A program made the translations under genes and the position numbers. Below are positions 1 to 4,788 of a stretch of 5,379 bases of DNA, piece after piece. How positions within the stretch are numbered: position 1 is the stretch's first letter; each line of letters begins with the position of its first letter. The notes under the pieces were generated by a model that worked only from the letters and a program-made list of their open reading frames with translations, had not been told where the DNA came from and made no database searches. Origin of the DNA: Candidatus Microgenomates bacterium (GTDB lineage Bacteria > Patescibacteriota > Microgenomatia > UBA1406 > GWC2-37-13); NCBI GenBank assembly GCA_016178125.1, contig JACOTV010000002.1, positions 1 to 5,379 of the forward strand, in the 5' to 3' direction.

Positions 1-745
1 ATACTGAGCCTATAAATGCATTAGTGTGCTTTATACCGTATTGAGCTAGATACATCATGAGGGCGGTTCCCAAGGTTCCCACCAGAATCACAAACAACAC
101 GCTTGTCAGAGTGAAATGCGGGACACGGTGCAATAGTCCGATTTCGGCGGGAATCAGTAATACGCTGAGCGTGCCGGTTAAGAAGTAGCTGGTTAAGCTC
201 AAGGTCATGGGGTCATAAAATTTTGAAAGCTTTCGGCAAAAGAAGTAATAAAACCCCAAACTGACCGCCGCCATGAATATCATAAGATTCCCAAATGGCG
301 TTCCAAAGGTGTTGATTTGACCCGGGTCGTATGATTTGAGGAACAAAAACGCCACACCCAAAATGGCAATTGCGGTGCCGGTTACTTCGTGGCGTGTGAG
401 CTTTTCGTGGCTAAAAAAGTGGCTAAGAAGGCCTACGACAATGGGTGTCATGGCATAGAAAATCATCGACATTATGGCGGTCGTGTGCTCGATACCAATC
501 ACATAAAACAGCGTGTTTGCCGAGTGAAGAAGGGTGTATTTTACTAGCTGTACTTTATGTGATCTACTGAGCTTGTGTTTTGAGACCATCCGGTACATGG
601 GGTAAAACACGATCGCGGCTGTTATGAACCGTAGGGCGGTAAACATGAACGGCGGAATGTCGCGCACCGCCAGTTTAATGAAGACAGGGTTAATTGCAGA
701 CCCCAAAAAGTGCCCAACAATGAGCGCAATAATGCCAGGTATCAT
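1..745 (-). CDS. DMT/EamA-family membrane transporter, 3' end cut by window edge
   Basis: Reading the minus strand from the ATG at 745 gives 248 uninterrupted codons up to the window edge, with no stop. The product starts MIPGIIALIVGHFLGSAINP and is a string of hydrophobic segments with short polar links, about eight to nine membrane spans so far. The first half ends with the typical EamA pattern near residues 113-135: HEKLTRHEVTG followed by a Gly-rich span (TAIAILGVAFLFL). A second, similar half begins near residue 148, matching the duplicated five-span layout of drug/metabolite transporters. Family members are usually about 290-300 residues, so some 45 residues should lie beyond the left edge. 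The substrate cannot be told: the family includes amino-acid, metabolite and nucleotide-sugar carriers. It is divergent from the sugar genes, so a shared role is not implied. No Shine-Dalgarno is visible before the start. Confidence 0.85.
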   Translation of the reverse strand, partial: MIPGIIALIVGHFLGSAINPVFIKLAVRDIPPFMFTALRFITAAIVFYPMYRMVSKHKLSRSHKVQLVKYTLLHSANTLFYVIGIEHTTAIMSMIFYAMTPIVVGLLSHFFSHEKLTRHEVTGTAIAILGVAFLFLKSYDPGQINTFGTPFGNLMIFMAAVSLGFYYFFCRKLSKFYDPMTLSLTSYFLTGTLSVLLIPAEIGLLHRVPHFTLTSVLFVILVGTLGTALMMYLAQYGIKHTNAFIGSV

Positions 746-750
746 AGTTA

Positions 751-772
751 ATTATAGAGCATATCTAGTATA
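751..772 (-). promoter_or_regulatory. candidate -10 boxes for the minus-strand transporter
   Basis: On the minus strand a perfect TATAAT lies at 756-751, only five bases before the ATG at 745, and a TATACT lies at 772-767. The first would start transcription at or inside the start codon, giving a leaderless message. The second would leave a leader of roughly 15 bases. Neither has a convincing -35 box, and the region is AT-rich, so chance matches are possible. Confidence 0.35.
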
Positions 773-863
773 TATAGCGGCGATATGATTAGTACGCTCT
801 TTGTGCGCGCGGCACCGCTTGCATAGACATATACTATAAGCCCTTTATTTTCTCTACATAGTA

Positions 864-872
864 TGGTATACT
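864..872 (+). promoter_or_regulatory. candidate extended -10 promoter for the sugar operon
   Basis: TGGTATACT at 864-872 is an extended -10 (TGn followed by TATACT). Transcription would begin about 879-880, three or four bases before the rfbF ATG at 883, making a nearly leaderless message. The -35 region (about 844-849, TTTATT) is poor, which an extended -10 can tolerate. An inverted repeat TAGTAT/ATACTA (859-864 and 868-873) overlaps the box and could be an operator, or simply follow from the AT-rich sequence. A second TATACT lies at 830-835. Confidence 0.45.
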
Positions 873-882
873 ACGCTAACTT

Positions 883-1668
883 ATGAAAGCAGTCATACTT
901 GCTGGGGGCTTCGGCACCCGCATCAGTGAAGAAAGTGGCGTACGCCCAAAACCCATGGTGGAGATCGGCGGAAAACCGCTTATCTGGCATATTATGAAGA
1001 TATACCATACTCAGGGTATTAATGACTTCGTCATTCTCTGTGGTTACAAGGGCCACATGATCAAGGAATACTTTGCAAACTATAAGTCACATAACTCCGA
1101 CATGACCTTTGACTTCATCAAAAATGAAGTTGTCTATCACAAAAACAACACCGAAAAATGGCGTGTAACGCTTGTCGATACCGGTGAAGATGCTATGACC
1201 GGCGGCCGTATTTTGCGCGCCAAAGATTACATCGGCAACGAACGCTTTCTCCTAACCTATGGTGACGGCTTAAGCAATATCGAGATTAAAAAACTCATCG
1301 CGTCGCATGAATCACACAAAGGTGCATTGGTGACGGTCACTGCCGTCCCCTCACCTGGCCGATTCGGTGCGTTTACCTTAAAGTCAGACCAAACTGCCGT
1401 GACTAACTTCCGTGAAAAACCCTCGGGCGATGGTGTCGAAGAGGCATGGATTAGCGGTGGATACTTCGTAATGGAACCTGAGATATTTGACTACATCGAA
1501 GATGGACAGACCGTGTGGGAAGAAAAGCCCATGCAAACATTGGCCCACGAAGGAAAGCTGCACGCCTACCGCCATGAAGGCTTCTGGCACCCCATCGATA
1601 CCCTCCGCGATAAAAACGTGATCGAAAAAATGTGGGCTTCAAGCAAAGCTCCGTGGAAAATTTGGTAA
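883..1668 (+). CDS. rfbF: glucose-1-phosphate cytidylyltransferase (CDP-glucose synthesis)
   Basis: This enzyme joins CTP and glucose-1-phosphate to give CDP-glucose and pyrophosphate, the entry step to CDP-deoxy sugars, in the cytoplasm. The 261 residues fit the usual ~257. The nucleotidyltransferase signature LAGGFGTR is at residues 6-13, followed by RPKPMVEIGGKPLIWH (21-36) with the conserved Lys23. Next come GEDAMTGGR (101-109), the metal-binding YGDG with Asp128, FREKP (176-180), WISGGYFV (189-196), and the RfbF-specific tail GFWHPIDTLRDKN (233-245) plus APWKIW at the very end. That tail separates it from RmlA (dTTP) and GalU (UTP) enzymes. The start puts the signature in its normal place at the N terminus. 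It is the first gene of the block, 12 bases ahead of the SDR gene, and has no Shine-Dalgarno. I see nothing missing in it. Confidence 0.95.
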   Translation: MKAVILAGGFGTRISEESGVRPKPMVEIGGKPLIWHIMKIYHTQGINDFVILCGYKGHMIKEYFANYKSHNSDMTFDFIKNEVVYHKNNTEKWRVTLVDTGEDAMTGGRILRAKDYIGNERFLLTYGDGLSNIEIKKLIASHESHKGALVTVTAVPSPGRFGAFTLKSDQTAVTNFREKPSGDGVEEAWISGGYFVMEPEIFDYIEDGQTVWEEKPMQTLAHEGKLHAYRHEGFWHPIDTLRDKNVIEKMWASSKAPWKIW

Positions 1669-1680
1669 ACGCCTAGCTAT

Positions 1681-2667
1681 ATGAAAGTACTTGTAACTGG
1701 ATCAGAAGGATACATAGGCACCCGTCTCGTGCAGGTTCTTCTTGATAAGGAATTCGATGTTACCGGCCTCGATACCGGCTACTACGAAGAAGGTCATCTC
1801 TATGACATGAAGGGCGCAGAATACCCCCTCATCAAAAAAGACACTCGCGCTGTTACCCCCGAAGACCTCAAAGGATTTGACGCGATCGTCCATCTGGCCG
1901 AGCTTTCAAACGATCCCGTCGGTCAGAATGACCCCGAGATCACCTTTGAGATCAATCATCGCGGAACCATGAAGCTCGCCGAGGCCGCAAAAGCCGCTGG
2001 TGTGCGTAAATTCGTATACTTTTCCTCGTGCAGCATTTATGGTGCATCAGAACAAGTAAGCGACGAAAATACCACCCCCAATCCCCTCACCGCCTACGCG
2101 CAATCAAAGGTCATGAACGAACAGGCTCTTTCAAAAATGGCCGATGATACCTTTTCGCCCGTACGCATGCGGTTTGACTTGGTTGTAAATGACCTTGCAG
2201 CCTCAGCTCATGTGAATAAACTCATTAAAATGAGCTCCGACGGAACCCCATGGCGCCCGTTTGTACACATCATGGATGTCGCCCAGGCAGTCGTCTTAAC
2301 CTTGAATGCACCTGCCGAGCAGGTTCATAACAAACTCTTCAATGTTGGCTCAAACGATAATAACTATCAAGTGCGTAATATCGCCGAAATAATTGCGGGC
2401 GTATTCCCCGGATGTAAAACAGAATTTGGTGATTCAACCGGTGACAAGCGCAACTATCGCGTAAAATTCGACAAAATCAAGGAAGTTCTCCCTGGATTTG
2501 AGTGTAAATGGAATGTGAAAAAGGGAGCGGAAGAGCTGAAACAGATCTTTGAAGAAGTCAAAATGGATTCCGAGGTCTATCACTCACGCCTCTACACCCG
2601 CCTCAAGCAGATCGAATATCTGAAAAACGAACACAAAGTCGACGATCATTTGAATTGGACTGTTTAA
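1681..2667 (+). CDS. extended SDR nucleotide-sugar epimerase/reductase, apparently with a short internal deletion
   Basis: This 328-residue protein belongs to the NAD(P)-dependent extended short-chain dehydrogenase family that acts on nucleotide sugars. The Rossmann motif TGSEGYIG gives GxxGxxG at Gly7, Gly10 and Gly13. HLAELSND lies at 71-78, the active-site strand SSCSIYG at 115-121, and the catalytic Tyr139-xxx-Lys143 in YAQSK. WRPFVHIMDVAQA (191-203) and the C-terminal YxxRLxQIxxL helix are typical of the subfamily seen beside rfbF. The strand before the Tyr reads SSCS, without the Asp-Glu pair of 4,6-dehydratases, so it is more likely an epimerase or 4-ketoreductase than the missing CDP-glucose dehydratase. 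After SPVRMR (159-164) the sequence jumps straight to FDLVVN. Relatives carry about a dozen residues here (strand end, Asn/Tyr-Gly loop), so part of the sugar-binding loop seems lost. The exact substrate is unknown. Confidence 0.85.
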   Translation: MKVLVTGSEGYIGTRLVQVLLDKEFDVTGLDTGYYEEGHLYDMKGAEYPLIKKDTRAVTPEDLKGFDAIVHLAELSNDPVGQNDPEITFEINHRGTMKLAEAAKAAGVRKFVYFSSCSIYGASEQVSDENTTPNPLTAYAQSKVMNEQALSKMADDTFSPVRMRFDLVVNDLAASAHVNKLIKMSSDGTPWRPFVHIMDVAQAVVLTLNAPAEQVHNKLFNVGSNDNNYQVRNIAEIIAGVFPGCKTEFGDSTGDKRNYRVKFDKIKEVLPGFECKWNVKKGAEELKQIFEEVKMDSEVYHSRLYTRLKQIEYLKNEHKVDDHLNWTV

Positions 2668-2674
2668 CAGGCTC

Positions 2675-2787
2675 GACGGTTCGCTCGAAATCAGTTTGAG
2701 ATGTGAAGGTGATACGAAGCATGACCTCGGAAAGCTGGTGTATCAATTCACACTCAACCTAATTTCTCGCTCACCGCCTCAATAGTA
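2675..2787 (+). ncRNA. structured RNA element, copy A (unrecognised family)
   Basis: This intergenic element begins eight bases after the SDR stop and shares about 77% identity (86 of 111 positions, hand count) with copy B. It folds into one long interrupted hairpin. P1 is 2677-2680/2773-2776; then comes a 6x6 internal loop in which both strands read TCGCTC (2681-2686, 2767-2772). P2 is 2687-2691/2762-2766. P3 is 2693-2694 with 2759-2760 and 2696-2700 with 2753-2757. A bulged A lies at 2701, P4 is 2702-2707/2747-2752, a GG/A loop follows, and P5 is TGATAC/GTATCA (2710-2715/2740-2745). The apex, 2716-2739, is almost identical in B. Seven pairs covary between the copies. The role is unknown: a leader or riboswitch for the next gene, or an intercistronic processing or stability element. 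No U-tract follows, so it is not a simple terminator. Confidence 0.72.
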
Positions 2788-2791
2788 TACT
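2786..2791 (+). promoter_or_regulatory. possible -10 box at the end of RNA element A
   Basis: TATACT lies at 2786-2791, matching the -10 proposed before rfbF. Transcription would start near 2798, leaving a ~40-base leader for the epimerase gene that contains the palindrome. There is no TG extension and no good -35 (2763-2768 is TTTCTC). If it were the main promoter, element A would lie upstream of the transcript rather than in it. Copy B has AGTAACA at the matching place, so the box is not conserved. Confidence 0.25.
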
Positions 2792-2820
2792 GTCATCCCC
2801 GACCTGATCGGGGATCCAGG
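2791..2820 (+). repeat. short REP-like palindrome
   Basis: ATCCCCGA (2795-2802) and TCGGGGAT (2808-2815) form a perfect 8-bp stem with a five-base loop, flanked by TGTC on the left and CCAGG on the right. Palindromes of this GTCATCCC...GGGATCCAG type are dispersed in the intergenic regions of many bacterial genomes. The match to that class is from memory and was not searched. No run of T follows, so it is a poor intrinsic terminator. It lies in the ~42-base stretch that separates element A from the next start and is absent after element B. Confidence 0.6.
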
Positions 2821-2836
2821 GCTATCTTGACAAATC

Positions 2837-3373
2837 ATGAAATTCACAAAAGAAAAAATAGACGGTGCTTTAAGCATCCAAATTGAGCCTCGCGGTGACG
2901 AACGTGGCTTCTTCGCCCGTATGTTTTGTACCGATGAATTTAAGAAACAAGGCGTCGACTTTACGCCTGTTCAGATGAATAATTCGACAAACACCCATAA
3001 AGGGACTATTCGTGGCCTTCACTTTCAGACCGGCGAACACGCCGAAGCGAAGCTGTTTCGCTGTATAAGAGGATCAATCTTCTCAGTAGCCGTCGATTTG
3101 CGCAAAGATTCCCCCACCTATAAACAATGGATGGGAATTACCTTATCGGCTGATGAGCGAAACATGGTGTACTACCCCGCGGGGTGTGCCTGTGGCTACC
3201 AAGCCCTCGAAGACGGTGCCGAGGTGATATATATGGTTTCGACCCCGTACTTTCCTGGTGTTGAAGGAGGGATCCGCTATAATGACCCCCAATTCGCTAT
3301 ACAATGGCCTATAGTTTCTGATATAATAGTGTCTGACAAGGATTCGTCCTTGCCTGATTTTGTAGAAAGTTAA
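2837..3373 (+). CDS. rfbC: RmlC/RfbC-type cupin sugar 3,5-epimerase (dTDP-4-dehydrorhamnose 3,5-epimerase-like)
   Basis: Enzymes of this cupin family epimerise C3 and/or C5 of a 4-keto-6-deoxy nucleotide sugar, usually as dimers in the cytoplasm. The 178 residues match the family's ~180. DERGFFARMF (21-30) is the N-terminal signature, QMNNS (46-50) follows, and GTIRGLHFQ (56-64) holds the catalytic base His62. Lys72, Tyr132, GGIRYNDP (144-151) and the Asp of VSDKD (Asp169, partner of the His in known RmlC structures) are present. The family motif P-x-G-x-A-H-G-F reads PAGCACGY (114-121) here, so the usual His is Cys119. Context with rfbF suggests a CDP-linked rather than dTDP-linked substrate, which is an inference; several subfamilies epimerise only one carbon. 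The gene stands alone between two copies of the structured RNA element. TTGACA just before the ATG (2827-2832) is not a Shine-Dalgarno. Confidence 0.9.
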   Translation: MKFTKEKIDGALSIQIEPRGDERGFFARMFCTDEFKKQGVDFTPVQMNNSTNTHKGTIRGLHFQTGEHAEAKLFRCIRGSIFSVAVDLRKDSPTYKQWMGITLSADERNMVYYPAGCACGYQALEDGAEVIYMVSTPYFPGVEGGIRYNDPQFAIQWPIVSDIIVSDKDSSLPDFVES

Positions 3374-3379
3374 CATATC

Positions 3380-3493
3380 GGTAGTTCGCTCGAGATCGTT
3401 CTGAGATTCGGCGGTGATACGAAGCATGACTTCGGAAAACTGGGGTATCAAGCCTCACTCAGAATCAATCTCTCGCTCGCTACCTCAACAGTA
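3380..3493 (+). ncRNA. structured RNA element, copy B (unrecognised family)
   Basis: This second copy starts seven bases after the epimerase stop and ends four bases before the ATG at 3498, so its 3' side could directly mask or expose that start. Its pairs sit at the same places as in A. P1 is 3380-3384/3480-3484 plus U3385-G3479, and the 6x6 TCGCTC/TCGCTC loop follows. P2 is 3392-3396/3468-3472 and P3 is 3399-3405/3458-3464. A bulged A lies at 3406, P4 (3410-3412/3452-3454) is shorter than in A, a GG/A loop follows, and P5 is 3415-3420/3445-3450. The apex at 3421-3444 differs from A at three of 24 positions. The G-U pairs U3385-G3479 and G3398-U3465 replace A-U pairs of copy A and would be A-C clashes on the other strand, so the + strand is the functional RNA. 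No terminator U-run follows. Confidence 0.72.
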
Positions 3494-3497
3494 ACAA

Positions 3498-4784
3498 ATG
3501 TATATTATCGACACAGAACTTAAAAAACGTGAAAAAGAAGGAAAGCAGATCCGCATTGGATTAATTGGTGCAGGGTTTGCCGCGCGCGGACTCGCCCTTC
3601 AGTTACTGACTGCGGCTTACGGCATGAAACTGGTTGCGATCTCAAATCGCACGCTCTCAAATGCCGTTCTTGCCTATACCGATGCCTTGGGAGAGAAGAC
3701 GGAGACCGTCGAAGTAACTACCCAGGCCGAAATGGACGCGGCAATACAAGCAAATAAACATGTGGTAACCACGAACCCCGACCTTGTCACCGACTCAACA
3801 GAGATCGATGTATTGGTTGAGGCCACCGGTGAAACCGAATTTGGTGCCCGTGTGGTGACTCGTGCTATTGATCATAAAAAACACATCGTTCTCGTAAACG
3901 CCGAACTAGACGCGACTCTTGGCCCTATTCTCAAGAAAAAATGCGACGAAGCAGGCGTTGGCTATACGCAAGCCGACGGTGACCAACCGGGAAAACTCAT
4001 GAACTTAGTTCGTGACGTTGAATACATGGGCTTTAAGCCGGTTATGGCGGGAAACATAAAGAGTCTTATCGACTTCCGTCGCACACCTAAAACTCAGGAA
4101 CAATGGTCAGCAGAACATTTTCAGGAACCAAAGATGCCTACTTCGTTTGCCGACGGCACCAAAATTTCTGTCGAAATGGCGACTATCGCCAATGGAACAG
4201 GATTCAAAGTCGGTCAACGTAATATGTATGGTCCACGGTGTAAACATGTCGACGAAGCTCCTGGGCTCTTCCCGATGGATAAACTCTTAGACGGTGGACT
4301 CGTCGATTACATCCTTGGTGCTGAACCCAGTTTTGGAATATTTGTACTGGGGTATTCAGATCACCCCATCCGCACGCGTTACATGGATATTTATAAAATG
4401 GGTAAAGGGCCGTTGTATACATTTTATACACCGTACCATTTATCGCCTCTTGAGGCTCCGTTTAGCATTGCTCGGCTTGTTCTTTTTAACGATGTGACAC
4501 TCGCGCCTAAAGGACAATTAGTCGCCGATGTTATCACGCTTGCCAAATTTGACCTGAAAAAAGGTGACCGCCTTGATGGTGTCGGTGGATTCTTAACTTA
4601 CGGTGCAATCGAAAACTTCGAAACCTCGATCAAAGAAAATCTGTTGCCTATCGGGTTAGCCGACGGTGCGGTCATGAAAATCGATGTCGCTCAAGACACC
4701 CCTATTACCTACGATATGGTCGAGCTTCCGACTGATAGCGTTGCAGTGAAACTGAGGAAAGAACAGGATTCGTTAACGTTCTAA
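3498..4784 (+). CDS. COG4091-type NAD(P)-dependent oxidoreductase with C-terminal SAF domain
   Basis: This 428-residue protein looks like the 'predicted homoserine dehydrogenase with SAF domain' family, whose reaction in sugar loci is not established as far as I know. After a charged N-terminal helix, IGLIGAGFAARG (20-31) is a Rossmann dinucleotide site. VEATG (107-111), HIVLVNAELDATLGP (129-143) and ADGDQPGK (159-166) are family hallmarks of the dehydrogenase core. GNIKSL (185-190) and TSFADGTKISVE (215-226) lie in the middle domain, and GPLYTFYTPYHL (304-315) precedes the SAF domain at about 350-411, which ends in ITYDMVELP. The length is normal and nothing looks broken. The start places the Rossmann motif 20 residues in. 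The gene follows RNA element B directly and is four bases ahead of the glycosyltransferase gene, so the two are probably co-transcribed. A role as sugar reductase or in making a branched or acidic side group is possible but unproven. Confidence 0.85.
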   Translation: MYIIDTELKKREKEGKQIRIGLIGAGFAARGLALQLLTAAYGMKLVAISNRTLSNAVLAYTDALGEKTETVEVTTQAEMDAAIQANKHVVTTNPDLVTDSTEIDVLVEATGETEFGARVVTRAIDHKKHIVLVNAELDATLGPILKKKCDEAGVGYTQADGDQPGKLMNLVRDVEYMGFKPVMAGNIKSLIDFRRTPKTQEQWSAEHFQEPKMPTSFADGTKISVEMATIANGTGFKVGQRNMYGPRCKHVDEAPGLFPMDKLLDGGLVDYILGAEPSFGIFVLGYSDHPIRTRYMDIYKMGKGPLYTFYTPYHLSPLEAPFSIARLVLFNDVTLAPKGQLVADVITLAKFDLKKGDRLDGVGGFLTYGAIENFETSIKENLLPIGLADGAVMKIDVAQDTPITYDMVELPTDSVAVKLRKEQDSLTF

Positions 4785-4788
4785 TCGT

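Noticed and set aside
2716..2728. GAAG/CTTC mini-hairpin in the apex of the RNA element
   Set aside because: It pairs in copy B (3421-3424/3430-3433) but is broken in copy A, where C replaces U, so it is not supported by comparison.
2827..2832. Perfect TTGACA -35 box before the epimerase gene
   Set aside because: There is no -10-like sequence 16-18 bases downstream (2850-2855 reads AAGAAA), and any transcript would start inside the gene.
3143..3451. A 102-codon minus-strand reading frame over the end of the epimerase gene and element B
   Set aside because: It is antisense to a well-supported gene, has no recognisable motif, and crosses the structured RNA; it is a by-product of the coding strand.
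2668..3493. The two palindromic spacers as integron attC sites flanking a gene cassette
   Set aside because: Their size and post-stop placement fit, but the RYYYAAC/GTTRRRY core sites are not at the ends. The apex is highly conserved, unlike attC loops, and the wobble changes favour function as + strand RNA.
3374..3497. Element B as an intrinsic terminator
   Set aside because: No T-tract follows the hairpin, and the next gene starts within four bases of its end.
4294..4497. A 67-codon plus-strand reading frame inside the oxidoreductase gene
   Set aside because: It lies wholly within the COG4091 gene, whose middle-domain motifs (GPLYTFYTPYHL) run through the same bases in the correct frame.
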